From Streptomyces graminofaciens (GTDB lineage: Bacteria; Actinomycetota; Actinomycetes; Streptomycetales; Streptomycetaceae), in NCBI RefSeq assembly GCF_030294945.1, contig NZ_AP018448.1, positions 3,596,001-3,660,000 on the forward strand: a stretch of 64,000 bases of DNA, in the 5' to 3' direction. Position numbers and translations under genes: made by a program. This document shows, piece after piece, positions 19,801 to 27,807 of the stretch (the first letter of the stretch is position 1; each line of letters begins with the position of its first letter). The notes below the pieces were generated by a model. It searched no databases. It was not told the origin of the DNA and saw nothing but the letters and a program-made list of their open reading frames with translations.

Positions 19801-21146
19801 GCGGCCTCGCGCACACCGGGCACCTGGGCGAGTACGGCCTCGATCTCGGTGGGGTGCACGTTCTCCCCGCCCCTGATGATCACGTCGTTGCGCCGGCCGG
19901 TGATCCAGAGATAGCCGGCGTCGTTCTGGCGGGCGAGGTCGCCGGTGCGGTACCAGCCGTCGCGGATCACCTCCGCGGTGGCCTCCGGCAGGTTGTGGTA
20001 GCCCAGCATCACGTTGGGGCCGCTGACCCAGACCTCGCCCTCCTCACCGGTCGGCACGTCGACGCCGGTGTCCGGGTCCACCACGCGCAGGCCCAGTCCG
20101 GGCACCGGCGGACCGCACGAGCCGGGGACCCGCTCGCCGTCCGGCCGCATGGCGGTCATCGTCCCGCTCGTCTCGGTGCTGCCGTAGCTGTCGGTGAGCC
20201 TGACACCGAAGGCGGCCTCGAACGCGTCGGCGAGCGCGGGCGTGCTGACGGCACCCGCGATGAAGCACACGCGCAGCGCGGGCAGCGTGAGTCCTTCCGC
20301 ACCGGCGGCATGGACCAGGTTGTGGTAGACGGTCGGCACGCCGACCAGGAAGGTGTAGGGCCGCGAGCGCAGTTCGTCGAGCACCTCGGCGGCGTCGAGC
20401 CCCGCCATCAGATGCGCCGTGGCGCCGACCGCGGTCACACCGATCACGCACAGGTGGTGGCCGAGGGTGTGGAACAGCGGCAGCGGCCACAACAGCGTGT
20501 CCGCCGAGGAGAGTTCGACGATCGGGGCATAGCAGTTGGCGACGTTCCACAGCGCGGCGCGCAACGTGGACAGCACGCCTTTGGGGCGGCCCGTCGTGCC
20601 CGAGGTGTAGAGCAGGAAGGCCGGTTCGTCCAGACCGAGGTCGTCACGTGCGGGGACGGCCGGCTCGCTCGTGGCCAGGTCCTCGTAGGACATCGCGTCC
20701 GGGCAGTCGCCCACGACGACGAGGTGGCGTGGACCGGCCGGCAGCACCGCGCGCACCTGGTCGGCGTGCGCGGTGTCGGTGATCACCGCGTGGGCGTCGC
20801 TGTCGGTGAGCATGTGCAGCAGTTCCGCGTCGGAGGAGTGCGGGTTGACCGGCACGCCGACGCAGCCGGCCCGGTTGACACCGAGGTAGCTCTCCACCAT
20901 CTCGACGCGGTTGCCCAGCAGGATCGCCACGCGGGCGCCCCGGGGCAGGCCGAGTGCGACCAGGTGACCGCCGAGCCGGGCCGTACGCCGTTCCAGTTCC
21001 GTGTAGGTCACCGTCCGGCGCGCGTCGGAGTACGCGGCCTTGGTCCCGCGCAGCGCCGCGTGTTCGCGCAGCAGCTCGGGCAACGGGCGGACCAGGTCGG
21101 CACTGCGTGTCGCGGGCATGCCTGCCCTTTCTCGCGGTTGGGTCAT
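13806..21146 (-). CDS. Type I polyketide synthase: CoA ligase-ACP-KS-AT-DH-KR-ACP
   Basis: The 2446-residue protein is a loading plus one extension module. Residues 1-515 are an acyl-CoA ligase ([13 protein letters not shown] at 179-190, YGSTE at 321, final Lys in PRTGTGK). Residues 520-660 match no domain I recognise. ACP1 spans about 665-745 with Ser706 in a non-standard EYGLTSAD motif. KS spans 766-1190 with Cys937 (TACSSS), EAHGTGT and KSNIGHT. AT spans 1290-1580 with GHSMG (Ser1381) and a VASH specificity motif (1481-1484) where malonyl ATs have HAFH and methylmalonyl ATs YASH. DH has His1692 and Asp1848. KR (2097-2300) has [11 protein letters not shown] (B-type Asp), Ser2229 and Tyr2242. 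ACP2 has Ser2398 (GLDSL). No ER or thioesterase is present. Expected product is starter plus one alpha,beta-unsaturated, probably alpha-alkylated unit. ATG overlaps the lyase stop (ATGA). Confidence 0.95.
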   Translation of the reverse strand: MTQPRERAGMPATRSADLVRPLPELLREHAALRGTKAAYSDARRTVTYTELERRTARLGGHLVALGLPRGARVAILLGNRVEMVESYLGVNRAGCVGVPVNPHSSDAELLHMLTDSDAHAVITDTAHADQVRAVLPAGPRHLVVVGDCPDAMSYEDLATSEPAVPARDDLGLDEPAFLLYTSGTTGRPKGVLSTLRAALWNVANCYAPIVELSSADTLLWPLPLFHTLGHHLCVIGVTAVGATAHLMAGLDAAEVLDELRSRPYTFLVGVPTVYHNLVHAAGAEGLTLPALRVCFIAGAVSTPALADAFEAAFGVRLTDSYGSTETSGTMTAMRPDGERVPGSCGPPVPGLGLRVVDPDTGVDVPTGEEGEVWVSGPNVMLGYHNLPEATAEVIRDGWYRTGDLARQNDAGYLWITGRRNDVIIRGGENVHPTEIEAVLAQVPGVREAAVTALADEEFGQVPVALVVPEPDGVDCAELFARCRRDLAYFKVPVEVRAVAALPRTGTGKVARKALAELPGRLLAVAGSHDGLHLMGADGELAPLPGAGLPAGAGPLAGRDVALTGDAGDLADLIAHHLAAGHEARSVEPSGTEHDVTVTVTGSTVTITAAGSAPTTLVLAKGLTGHRIRNAVDVALSRPGSTLVATVWSMSATASDRLPARVDLAGLTGSDLSRALVDLVSGEVAHVLGETGGIEPDRALREYGLTSADAVRLRDRIAAAVALRLPTTLVFDHPSVRAIAGYLRGELTGTPEPHATTAASTGTDDDPVVLVGIGCRYPGGVGSPDELWRLLADGADVTSEFPDDRGWDLDGLFDPDPDRSGTSYTRRGGFLREAADFDPEFFGISPREALAMDPQHRLLLETSWEALERAGIDPTSLRGERVGVYAGLMHHDYVTDPGRVPRELEGYIGTATAGGVASGRIAYVLGLRGPALTVDTACSSSLVAIHLAVQSIRRGECEVALAGGVAVMATPRAFVELSRQRALAVDGRCKAFAAAADGTGWAEGVGMVVLERLSSARRAGHPVLAVIRGSAVNQDGASNGLTAPNGAAQQEVIRLALRDAGLTPADVDAVEAHGTGTRLGDPIEAGALLATYGQNRDTPLWLGSLKSNIGHTQAAAGVGGVIKVVQAMLHRTLPKTLHVDEPSPHVDWAAGDVRLLTESMPWPERGRPPRAAVSSFGISGTNAHLILEAPSEEPAPTPAAEPPATEPSVVAWTLSGRTPEGLRNWAARLLPVAEDVAPVDLAHSLAVSRGHFTHRAVVVGGDREELLAGVRAVAEGKPARNTVLGVSDVDGKVAFVFPGQGTQWAGMAAGLMSEPVFAESIHACERALKPHVDWSLTEVLAGGADRLERLDLIHPALFSVMVSLAALWRSRGVEPDAVLGHSMGEVAAACVAGALSLEEAARVVVVRSQVIAELGVSAGMASVTASRAQLDWLLERWPDQLWIAALNGPSTTVVAGDDLAIDGLLVECALDGLHARRIRVDVASHCPKMEALREELVARLGEVHTTRPSVPMYSTVDLDWVGDATLTGAYWYRNLRQPVLFQPAVEHLVDQGFRVFVESSPHPALTSAVEQTLEKSGTTGVVTGTLRRDDGGPTRFLTSAAQLYTRGKDGVRLATGTAYGTGTGTASGTGTGRPVPLPTTPFQRRRFWLTTTASARPSTGHPLLGTFVESARSGESVATGSISPVEQPWLADHAVNGTCILPGTALLDLALRAAHGTGGTGVGELVIEAPLALSQQGTAELQVVADPARRTVEVFSRPEQPGSQWRRHAQGTIDDTRQEPFVGAPPPADAEEIDVDYASSAARGYEYGPAFRAVRRLWRRGGELFAELRLPEEAPGGFAGPGLHPVLGDAALHALALTEQRPDGHVGLPFVWHDVWAADRHTTHAYAHLAPGGRDEFTVTLTTAEGEPLFRGTLGIRTVALRELTGALPTDSAYRTRWTELADPVAAPAPRWALLGTDHLGVTADADLVDLADADAVLCIPAPGDVRAATLDTLSHIQHWLAADRPADVPLVVLTRSDDLAHAAARGLVRSAQSEHPGRFLLVEMDDMAEDPRSSARLADAVAAGRPHVRIGGGRLRAPELERVTPGRNARPDLSRGTVLITGGTGTLGSLVARHLVTEYGVRSLLLTSRSGARGAGPLVAELTGLGAEVSVAACDVADRDSLAAALDLVPARHPLVAVVHAAGVLADGVVTGMTADRVEQVLRPKVDGALNLHELTKDTELAAFVLFSSLAGVLGSPGQGNYAAANGFLDALAERRRADGLPAQSQAWGLWEEASGMTAVLRETDRDGTLPDSTLPMPTEFALALFDEALRQDDAVLTLARFDIAKLRTRGAPALLSRLVPAGPAASAPTVQLRDLTPAERAERLLAEVRAAAAELLGHPDAEAVPPDRSLHESGLDSLTAVELRNRLSALTGLRLPATLVFDHPAPRALADHLHRVLDAPVEASA

Positions 21147-22699
21147 GAAAGGGCTCCGATCACTGACTCGACTGCGGCGAGAACGGCGCCCGAGCCGACG
21201 AGTTCGACCGTGTTGTCGATCTCGGGCGCCAGGTACCGGTCAGGGCCGGGACCGGGCACACCGGAGGACCTCAGCAGCGCCACGACCGCGCCGGTGGCGG
21301 CGGACGGCGTCAAGGGGGCGCGTAAGTCGAGCGCGCGGGCGGCGGTGAGGATCTCGATGGCGACGACGCGGGTGAGGCCGTCGACGGCACGCCGCAGTTT
21401 GCGGGCGGCGCCCCATCCCATGGACACGTGGTCCTCCGCCATCGCGCTCGACGGTATGGAATCGATCGACGCGGGTGCCGCCAGACGCTTGAGCTCGGAG
21501 ACGATCGCGGCCTGGGTGTACTGGGCGATCATGTAACCGCTGTCCACCCCGGGGTCGTCGGCGAGGAACGCCGGCAGGCCGTGGTTGCGGGCGACGTCCA
21601 GGAACCGGTCGGTTCGGCGTTCGCTGATCGAGGCGACGTCCGCGGTCGCGATGGCCAGGAAGTCGAGCGCGTAGGCGACGGGCGCGCCGTGGAAGTTGCC
21701 GTTCGACGCCACCCGTCCGTCGCTGAAGAGCACGGCCGGGTTGTCGATGGCCGCGGCCAGTTCACGGCCGGCCACGGCGGCGGCGTGCTCGACGGTGTCA
21801 CGTGCGGCGCCGTGGACCTGGGGCGTGCACCGCAGGGAGTACGCGTCCTGCACGCGTGTGCAGTGCGGCCCGCGATGGGAGGCGACGACACCGGAACCGG
21901 CCATGACGGCGACCAGGTTGGCCGCGGCGGCGGCCTGACCGGGATGGGGCCGAAGTGCCTGGAGTTCGGGCGCGAACGCCCTGTCGGTCCCGAGCAGTGC
22001 CTCGACGGACATGGCGGCGGCGATGTCCAGGGTCTTCAGCAGCCGCCATAGATCGGTGATCGCGAGGACGAGTTGGGCCAGCATGCCGTCGGTGCCGTTG
22101 ATGAGGGCGAGGCCCTCTTTCTCGTGCAGCTCGACCGGGCTGAGGCCGGCGGCGGTGAGCGCCTCGGCGGCGGGCATGCGGGCACCCGACGCGTCGCGTA
22201 CCTCGCCCTCGCCCATCAGCGCCAGCGCGCAGTGGGCGAGCGGTGCCAGATCGCCGGAGCAGCCGAGCGAGCCGTACTCGCTCACCACCGGTGTGATCCC
22301 GGCCGACAGCATGGCGGCGAGCCGCTCCGCGGTCTCGACCCGCACGCCGGTGTGGCCGGTCGCGAGCGTCGAGAGCCGCAGCAGCATCATTCCGCGTACG
22401 ACTTCCCGCTCGACCTCCTGCCCCGAGCCGGCCGCGTGGGAGCGGACCAGAGACCGCTGCAGCTGAGCCCGCTGCTCGGGCGGGATGTGCTGGGTCGCCA
22501 GAGCGCCGAACCCGGTCGAGATCCCGTACGACGGTGTCGGGGCGCAGGCGAGTTCCTCCACGACGGCCCGGCCCTTCTCCAGTGCCGAGAAGGCGTCGTC
22601 ACCGAGGCAGACCGTCGCGCCTTCCCGGGCGACGGCGGCGACGTCGACGAAGGAGAGCGGTCCGGTCCCGACGGTCACGGTGTGGCGCGGCATACCCAT
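21143..22699 (-). CDS. MIO-type aromatic amino acid ammonia-lyase (His/Phe/Tyr lyase family)
   Basis: The 518-residue protein belongs to the histidine/phenylalanine ammonia-lyase family: Tyr58 in SYGISTGFG, the cofactor-forming triad in [32 protein letters not shown], and EDHVSMG near residue 425. The triad is Cys-Ser-Gly (147-149) rather than Ala-Ser-Gly; as I recall streptomycete histidases also have Cys here. Ser87-His88 match histidases, but the usual Gln before the Glu-Asp pair is Ala (AED, 420-422), and residues 272-280 (ASHRGPHCT) differ from the histidase pattern. It is coupled to the PKS, so it most likely makes the arylacrylate starter (cinnamate, coumarate or urocanate) for the N-terminal ligase. 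A hut enzyme would not be expected in this operon. Confidence 0.88.
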   Translation of the reverse strand: MGMPRHTVTVGTGPLSFVDVAAVAREGATVCLGDDAFSALEKGRAVVEELACAPTPSYGISTGFGALATQHIPPEQRAQLQRSLVRSHAAGSGQEVEREVVRGMMLLRLSTLATGHTGVRVETAERLAAMLSAGITPVVSEYGSLGCSGDLAPLAHCALALMGEGEVRDASGARMPAAEALTAAGLSPVELHEKEGLALINGTDGMLAQLVLAITDLWRLLKTLDIAAAMSVEALLGTDRAFAPELQALRPHPGQAAAAANLVAVMAGSGVVASHRGPHCTRVQDAYSLRCTPQVHGAARDTVEHAAAVAGRELAAAIDNPAVLFSDGRVASNGNFHGAPVAYALDFLAIATADVASISERRTDRFLDVARNHGLPAFLADDPGVDSGYMIAQYTQAAIVSELKRLAAPASIDSIPSSAMAEDHVSMGWGAARKLRRAVDGLTRVVAIEILTAARALDLRAPLTPSAATGAVVALLRSSGVPGPGPDRYLAPEIDNTVELVGSGAVLAAVESVIGALS

Positions 22700-22764
22700 C
22701 AGGCGGCCGCCTCCGCCTCGGCGGTCTCGGGTCGGACGAAGTCGCGTTCGAGTTGCCTCTTCAT
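22699..22764 (-). CDS. Small ORF (21 residues) coupled to the ammonia-lyase gene
   Basis: On the minus strand ATG at 22764 is preceded by AGGAAG with a seven-base spacer. The frame begins MKRQLERDF, continues through an acidic-alanine tail and stops at TGA, which overlaps the lyase ATG as TGATG. The encoded peptide is strongly charged (basic start, acidic end) with no hydrophobic segment. It has the better ribosome-binding site of the two genes, so it may act as a translational coupler for the lyase-PKS operon, or be a genuine small peptide. I recognise no family. It may also be fortuitous. Confidence 0.45.
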   Translation of the reverse strand: MKRQLERDFVRPETAEAEAAA

Positions 22765-22787
22765 GGCGTTTCTTCCTATCGAGCTGG

Positions 22788-22940
22788 TCACGTGGGGGGC
22801 TCGGCTAGCGGAGGGTCTTCACCAAGAAGCGGCAGCCCACAGCCCCTCCGGGACAGGTCCGCGGCAGAGGGAGAGCGCGGTGTCCAGCGAGGCGCCGGCC
22901 GCCTGAGCCCAGGAAATGATGTCGAGCGTTCACATGTCAT
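22788..22940 (-). other. Possible leader ORF beginning MTCERS upstream of the lyase operon
   Basis: A 50-codon frame starts at ATG 22940, preceded by GAGGG, and stops 23 bases before the 21-codon ORF. Its first codons (MTCERS) and the DNA around them are nearly identical to a frame before the CCR gene (ATG at 26287), but the remainder is unrelated. Conservation restricted to the start suggests a shared transcript leader or promoter element more than a conserved peptide. Confidence 0.35.
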
Positions 22941-22946
22941 CCCTCT

Positions 22947-22963
22947 GTGCCGAGGAGCGGCAC
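22947..22963. promoter_or_regulatory. Palindromic operator, copy 1 (upstream of lyase-PKS operon)
   Basis: The sequence gtgccgaggagcggcac has 6-bp inverted arms GTGCCG/CGGCAC. It lies 183 bp upstream of the minus-strand 21-codon ORF and lyase operon. Read on the minus strand it is followed by a conserved GAGGGATGACATGTGAACG block, as at copy 2. Other copies are at 26294, 29252 and 45591. Confidence 0.75.
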
Positions 22964-22989
22964 GTGCGGGGACGGGGACGGGGTTCGCG

Positions 22990-24810
22990 TCAGCGTCGGC
23001 CGGCGGTGCGAAAGCCCCGGCGGTTCTTGCGGCCCAGTGCGCCGGTGGCGACGAGGTCTTCCAGGAGGGGGGCCGGTTTCTGCTCGGGGTGGGCGAGTTG
23101 GTCGTACAGGCGGTGCTGGATGGCCAGCGCGACGTCCAGGCCGATCGTGTCGAGGAGCGCGAAGGGGCCCATGGGGTGGCCGTAGCCGTTCCGGACGGCG
23201 CTGTCCGTGGCCTCGATGTCGGTGCCGGGGCGCCGCAGCAGATCGACCGCCGCGCCGAGGTAGGGGAAGAGGAGGCAGTTGACGATGAAGCCGGCGCGGT
23301 CGGGACAGGTGACCGTGGTTTTCCCCAGGCCGGCGGCGAAGGCCTGGGCGCCGGTGAACACGTCGTCGGAGGTGTCGTCGGTGCGGACCAGTTCGACGAG
23401 TCGCAGTACGGGTGCCGGGTTGAAGAAGTGCATGCCGACGACATCGGCGGGCCGTCCGGCGGCCTTCGCGCAGGCTGTCACGGACAGGCTGGACGTGGTG
23501 GTCGCCAGGACGGCTTCCGGTTTGGCGACCGTGCCGAGCCGGGAGAAGAGGAGTCGCTTGACGTCGAGGTCTTCCGCCACCGCTTCGATGATCAGATCGC
23601 GGTCGGCGACTGCTCGTATGTCCGTGGCAGGGGTGAGCAGCGGCAGGGCGGCCGCCTTCTGCCGGGGTGTCATCCGGCCGCGGCGGACAGCGTGGGTCAG
23701 GGATTCGGAGATCGCCGCGAGGGCCGTTTCGGCCTTCTCCCGGCTGCGCGCCACCAGCACGGTGGGATGGCCCGCGGTCGCCGTGACCTCCGCGATGCCG
23801 CGCGCCATGACGCCGGAGCCCAGGACGGCGACCGTACGCACCGGTCGGCGGACGGCGGGGGGATGGTCCACGGGCCTGTCCCGGGTTGTGCCGCCCTCGT
23901 TGCCCCCGCTGCCCCTGCTGCCCCTGCTGCCCCTGCTGCCCACGGTGGCCTCGTTGCCCTCGGTGTCGTAGCTGTAGAAGCCTTCGCCGGTCTTGCGTCC
24001 CAGGCGGCCGGAGTCGACCGTGCGGGTCAACAACGGGGCCGGGATGAAGGAGGCGTCGCCCGTCTGCCGGTGCAGTCGCGTCAGGGTCGCTTGGGCCGTG
24101 TCCAGCCCGATGGTGTCCAGCAGGCGCAGCGGCCCGGCCGGCAGACCGCAGCCGAGTCGCATCGCCGTGTCGATGTCGTCGCGGGTGGCATGGCCGGCGT
24201 CGAGAAAGGCCACGGACCGGTTCAGGTACGCCATCACGAGTGCGGTGGCGTCCTGTGCCGGTCCGGCGCCGATCTCGACCTGTGTCAGGCCCAGTTCGGC
24301 GATCAGCCGGTCCGCGGCGCTCGCGGTGGACGGGGAGGTCAGGGCGGTGGGTGCCGCTTCCACCGTGCCCGAGGGTCCGGGCGGGACGAGGAAGCGCAGA
24401 CCCGCGACCGACTCCGGTCGGCCGGACGCGATGGCGAGGTGGGGGACGGAGAGGGCGGAGGTCGTCGTGAGGACCGGGGCCTGCGAGACCTCGCCGATAC
24501 GGCGCAGTACGTCCGTCTTGACGGCCAGGTCGTCGGACACGGCCTCGATCACCACGGTGGCGTCCGCGAGTGCCGCCACGTCAGGTGTGAGGACGACCGA
24601 CTCCGCCGAGCCCGCGCTGCTTGCCTTGAGGCGGTCGCCGACCCGTGCGAGTGCGTCGAGGTCGGTGTCGACGGCCACGATGCGGTGGCCGGCCCGGTGG
24701 GCCAGGCGGAGGAACGCCTCGCCGACCGTGCCGAGGCCGACGATGCCGGTGAGGGGTGCGGTGAGGGGTGCGGTATGGGGTGCGGTGTGGGGTCGCTGAT
24801 CGGTCGTCAT
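22990..24810 (-). CDS. Fused tandem 3-hydroxyacyl-CoA dehydrogenase, N-terminal half degenerate
   Basis: The 606-residue protein contains two complete 3-hydroxyacyl-CoA dehydrogenase units. Unit 2 (326-606) looks active: GSGVMARGIA, His461 in GMHFFNPAPVLRLVE, GFIVN, and a C-terminal NGYGHPMGPFALLDTIG. Unit 1 (22-285) keeps the Rossmann GLGTVGEA and the LPAGPLRLLDTIG helix, but the catalytic HFFNP block is RFLVPPG (139-145), so the His is lost. The linker holds a Ser-Arg-Gly repeat from a DNA tandem repeat. With CCR it would turn acetoacetyl-type CoA esters via the enoyl-CoA (using an enoyl hydratase from elsewhere) into alkylmalonyl-CoA extender, or oxidise the PKS product. ATG at 24810 overlaps the CCR stop; a longer upstream frame is a shadow of CCR. 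Confidence 0.9.
   Translation of the reverse strand: MTTDQRPHTAPHTAPLTAPLTGIVGLGTVGEAFLRLAHRAGHRIVAVDTDLDALARVGDRLKASSAGSAESVVLTPDVAALADATVVIEAVSDDLAVKTDVLRRIGEVSQAPVLTTTSALSVPHLAIASGRPESVAGLRFLVPPGPSGTVEAAPTALTSPSTASAADRLIAELGLTQVEIGAGPAQDATALVMAYLNRSVAFLDAGHATRDDIDTAMRLGCGLPAGPLRLLDTIGLDTAQATLTRLHRQTGDASFIPAPLLTRTVDSGRLGRKTGEGFYSYDTEGNEATVGSRGSRGSRGSGGNEGGTTRDRPVDHPPAVRRPVRTVAVLGSGVMARGIAEVTATAGHPTVLVARSREKAETALAAISESLTHAVRRGRMTPRQKAAALPLLTPATDIRAVADRDLIIEAVAEDLDVKRLLFSRLGTVAKPEAVLATTTSSLSVTACAKAAGRPADVVGMHFFNPAPVLRLVELVRTDDTSDDVFTGAQAFAAGLGKTTVTCPDRAGFIVNCLLFPYLGAAVDLLRRPGTDIEATDSAVRNGYGHPMGPFALLDTIGLDVALAIQHRLYDQLAHPEQKPAPLLEDLVATGALGRKNRRGFRTAGRR
23911..23937. repeat. Three 9-bp in-frame tandem repeats in the dehydrogenase linker
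   Basis: Three copies of gcccctgct encode the Ser-Arg-Gly repeat between the two halves of the fused hydroxyacyl-CoA dehydrogenase. Unit length is a multiple of three, so slippage keeps the frame and only changes linker length. Confidence 0.9.
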
Positions 24811-26162
24811 GACGTTCCTCGCACCTTCTGCTCGCGGAAGCGATTGATGGCGTCGATGTGCTGGGCGCGCAGTTCGTGGTCGCGCACACCGAGGCCCTCC
24901 TGCGGCGCCAGGCAGAGGATGCCGACCTTGCCTTGATGGAGGTTGGAGTGGACCTCGTACGCCGCCTGCCCGGCCTGTTCCAACGGGTAGACCTTCGACA
25001 ACGTCGGATGGATTCTGCCCTTGGTGATGAGCCGGTTGGCCTCCCAGGCCTCTCGGTAGTTGGCGAAGTGAGAGCCGACGATGCGCTTCAGCGACATCCA
25101 CAGGTAGCGGTTGTCGTACTCGTGCATGTATCCGGAAGTGGACGCGCAGGTGACTACGGTGCCGCCCTTCCTCGTCGCGTACACCGATGCGCCGAACGTC
25201 TCCCGGCCCGGGTGTTCGAAGACGATGTCGACGTCCTCGCCGCCGGTGAGCTCCCGGATGCGCCCGCCGAACCGCTTCCACTCCTTGGGGTCCTGGGTGC
25301 GTTCGTCCTTCCAGAACCTGTAGCCCTCGGCGTTGCGGTCGATGACCGCTTCGGCGCCCAAGGAGCGGCAGATGGCCGCCTTCTGCGGCGACGAGACCAC
25401 GCAGACGGGGTTGGCGCCGCCGGCGAGCGCCAACTGGGTGGCGTACGAACCGAGCCCGCCGCTCGCGCCCCAGATCAGCACGTTGTCGCCCTGCTTCAGC
25501 TGGGCGCCGTTGCGGGAGACCAGTTGCCGGTAGGCGGTCGAGTTCACCAGCCCCGGAGCGGCGGCCTCCTCCCAGGTCAGGTGCTCGGGCTTGGGCATCA
25601 GCTGGTTGGACTTCACCAGCGCCAGCTCGGCGAGGCCTCCGAAATTGGTCTCGAAGCCCCAGATGCGCTGCTCGGGGTCCAGCATCGTGTCGTCATGGCC
25701 CTCGGGGCTCTCCAGTTCGACGGACAGGCAGTGCGCCACGACCCGGTCGCCCGCGCGCCACCGGTTGACTCCGGGCCCGGTGCGCAGCACCACCCCCGCC
25801 AGGTCGGATCCCAGCACGTGGTAGGGCAGGTCGTGGCGCTTGGCCTGGTCGCTGAGGCGTCCGTAGCGCTCCAGGAAGCCGAAGGTCGGCAGGGGCTCGA
25901 AGATCGAGGACCACACGGTGTTGTAGTTGATCGCGCTCGCCATCACGGCGATCAGGGCCTCGCCCGGTCCCGGCTCCGGTGTCGGAACCTCCTGCACCTG
26001 CAGGGACTTGCGAGGATCCTTCTCCTTCGAGTGCATGCCCTCGAACATCGCGGTGTCCTCCCGGCGCACCACGTTGCCCCGGTAGTGCCCCGGCAGGCGC
26101 AGACCCGTCACATCTCGCGGTGTGAGGTCCTCCGAGAGGAGAGCGCCGATGATCTCATCCAT
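24807..26162 (-). CDS. ccr: Crotonyl-CoA carboxylase/reductase
   Basis: The 451-residue MDR-fold enzyme shows the CCR hallmarks: AINYNTVWSSIFEPLPTFGFLERYG, HVLGSDLAGVV, GLVNSTAYRQLVS, the NADPH site LIWGASGGLGSYATQLA, IDRNAEGY, and VFEHPGRETFGASVY. It reductively carboxylates crotonyl-CoA to ethylmalonyl-CoA; related enzymes accept larger enoyl-CoAs. It heads the minus-strand operon with the double dehydrogenase (ATGA overlap) and is divergent from the P450 across an operator-containing region. Within a PKS locus it most likely supplies a branched extender unit, consistent with the non-HAFH acyltransferase motif of the PKS. The length and motifs are canonical; the acyl-pocket preference cannot be judged by eye. 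Confidence 0.94.
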   Translation of the reverse strand: MDEIIGALLSEDLTPRDVTGLRLPGHYRGNVVRREDTAMFEGMHSKEKDPRKSLQVQEVPTPEPGPGEALIAVMASAINYNTVWSSIFEPLPTFGFLERYGRLSDQAKRHDLPYHVLGSDLAGVVLRTGPGVNRWRAGDRVVAHCLSVELESPEGHDDTMLDPEQRIWGFETNFGGLAELALVKSNQLMPKPEHLTWEEAAAPGLVNSTAYRQLVSRNGAQLKQGDNVLIWGASGGLGSYATQLALAGGANPVCVVSSPQKAAICRSLGAEAVIDRNAEGYRFWKDERTQDPKEWKRFGGRIRELTGGEDVDIVFEHPGRETFGASVYATRKGGTVVTCASTSGYMHEYDNRYLWMSLKRIVGSHFANYREAWEANRLITKGRIHPTLSKVYPLEQAGQAAYEVHSNLHQGKVGILCLAPQEGLGVRDHELRAQHIDAINRFREQKVRGTS

Positions 26163-26464
26163 ATGCCATCCCGTGACGTGTCGAGTGGGGTCGAGCGGTT
26201 ACGACTCAGGCGGAGTTCGGGTCCGGCCGCGCGATGAAGGCACTGACGACCCGATTCAGGAGATGACCTTGAACGTTCACATGTCATCCCTCCGTGCCGC
26301 AGAGCGGCACGGGCAGAGGCGGAGCATGGACGGGCGGGCGCACGCTGGGGCACCGCCGACTGCCGGGACCAGCCCGTTCTTCCGCAACTCATCTCCCTGG
26401 CAAGGGAGTTCACCCGGCCGCGGCGGACCACGACCGAACGAGGACGACCGAGAGGAAGAGCGAG
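26163..26464. promoter_or_regulatory. Divergent control region CCR / P450
   Basis: The 302-bp region contains no convincing long gene. It carries operator copy 2 (26294-26310) and, on the minus strand, a block shared with the lyase promoter (GAGGGATGACATGTGAACG) that could start a 59-codon leader frame (ATG 26287) running out of frame into CCR. On the plus strand GAGAGGAAG precedes the P450 ATG by six to eight bases. Confidence 0.6.
26294..26310. promoter_or_regulatory. Palindromic operator, copy 2 (CCR / P450)
   Basis: The sequence gtgccgcagagcggcac is an inverted repeat with 7-bp arms GTGCCGC/GCGGCAC around three bases. It is 132 bp from the CCR start and 155 bp from the P450 start, so one bound factor could govern both directions. 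Confidence 0.75.
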
Positions 26465-27721
26465 ATGACCAGTCGGCCCACGGATGCGCCGGTCGAGGAC
26501 GTCCAGCCGCGGTACAGGCCGTACACGGCCAAGACCACCGAACCCTGGGAGGAGCTCGCACACGACCGGGCCCGCTGCCCCGTCGCCCGCAACGCCGAGC
26601 TGGACGCGGTGCAGATCAGCACCTACGAGGGAGTCAAGGAGGTGCTGGCCGGACACCAGACGTGGTCCAGCGCGCTCGGCAACATCTGGCCGCTGAAGGA
26701 GCCGCTGCCGCCTCAGGAGCAGGTGCTCGGCTGGGCCGACCCGCCGCGCCACACCCGCCAACGGAAACTGCTGGTCAAGGCGTTGTCGGCGTCCCGTATC
26801 CAGAACATGCGCGCTTTCAGCGAACGCTTCGCGGATGACCTCGTCGACGAGCTCTCCGACCGGGGATCCTTCGAGATGTACGACGACTTCGCGGCTCGGA
26901 TGGCCGCCGGTCACATATGCGAGCTGCTGGGCGTGCCGGAGAGTGAACGCGACGAGTACGCGCGGTCGGCGCAGCGGATGGAGGAGCTCGTCACCGACAC
27001 CATGGACGGTCGGGCGGAGGGCGGGTACGGCACCGAGCTCAACGAGTGGCTGGACCACCTCGGCGGGATGATCCGGGCGAAGCGGGCGGCCGGGCCGGGC
27101 AGCGACGACCTGATCACCCAGCTGTCGTTCGCCCAGGTGGACGGCGACTACTTCGAGGTGGGCGAGATCGCGCGCATGATCCAGCTGCTGAACGTGGCGG
27201 GGATCGGTACGACGATCGGGGCGATCGGCAACACCGCCTATCTGCTGGACCGGTACCCCGAGCAGAAGGCGCTGTTCCTGTCCGACGTCGAGGGGATGTC
27301 GCCCTCCCTGGCAGCGGAGTCACTGCGGTTCGAGTCACCCATCTCGGGTCTGTGGCGCACCTGCGCCAAGCCGACCAGACTCGGGGGCCTCGATGTCGAA
27401 CCGGGTGAGAAGGCCTTCGCCGTCATCAGCGCCGGGAGCCATGATCCGCTGGTCTACGACCGGCCGGACGAGTTCATCATCGACCGTGACTGGGCGAACC
27501 TGCCGCTGGATCTGCCGTTCGGTCAGGGCATCCATTTCTGCGTCGGTATGAACCTGGCCCGGCTCGAGATTCAGGTCGCCGCCGCGAAGCTGTACAAGCG
27601 GCTGCCCAACCTCCGGGTCAGGCCCGGCTTCGAGCCCGAACTCTTTCCGGGGGCGGTGCTGCGTCGCTTCAAGACACTGGAGATGGTCTTCGACGCCCCG
27701 GCCCTGCCGAGGACTACCTGA
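26465..27721 (+). CDS. Cytochrome P450
   Basis: This 418-residue soluble bacterial P450 has the heme-ligand loop FGQGIHFCVG with Cys359, the ExxR motif AESLR (285-288), and an I-helix motif AGIGTT (245-250). That motif normally reads AG-x-D/E-T; here the acidic residue is Gly248 while Thr249 remains, which may affect proton delivery. It is a likely tailoring hydroxylase for the PKS product. The ATG at 26465 is preferred over a longer upstream frame because AGGAAG lies upstream and the upstream residues are not P450-like. Redox partners are not adjacent. It is monocistronic and divergent from the CCR operon. Confidence 0.95.
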   Translation: MTSRPTDAPVEDVQPRYRPYTAKTTEPWEELAHDRARCPVARNAELDAVQISTYEGVKEVLAGHQTWSSALGNIWPLKEPLPPQEQVLGWADPPRHTRQRKLLVKALSASRIQNMRAFSERFADDLVDELSDRGSFEMYDDFAARMAAGHICELLGVPESERDEYARSAQRMEELVTDTMDGRAEGGYGTELNEWLDHLGGMIRAKRAAGPGSDDLITQLSFAQVDGDYFEVGEIARMIQLLNVAGIGTTIGAIGNTAYLLDRYPEQKALFLSDVEGMSPSLAAESLRFESPISGLWRTCAKPTRLGGLDVEPGEKAFAVISAGSHDPLVYDRPDEFIIDRDWANLPLDLPFGQGIHFCVGMNLARLEIQVAAAKLYKRLPNLRVRPGFEPELFPGAVLRRFKTLEMVFDAPALPRTT

Positions 27722-27759
27722 CACCTGGCCTGCGGCGAGAACCTGCCACCGCGTAGCAC

Positions 27760-27786
27760 GGTGGCCGCCCGGCGTGGGCGGCCACC
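27760..27786. terminator. Stem-loop between convergent P450 and MFS genes
   Basis: Perfect 11-base arms ggtggccgccc (27760-27770) and gggcggccacc (27776-27786) with a 5-base loop sit in the 86-bp gap and would terminate both genes. Confidence 0.75.
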
Positions 27787-27807
27787 CTGTGTCTGCCCCC
27801 ACACCGG

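Noticed and set aside
17421..21536. Plus-strand frame of 1371 codons opposite the PKS
   Set aside because: Low-complexity antisense product with no domains; the minus strand encodes continuous PKS domains through the region.
21143..22699. Assignment of the ammonia-lyase as an ordinary hutH for histidine breakdown
   Set aside because: It is translationally coupled to a PKS and no hut genes adjoin; substrate left open instead.
23905..23945. CRISPR-like array in the dehydrogenase linker
   Set aside because: Units are 9 bp with no spacers and lie in frame inside a coding sequence.
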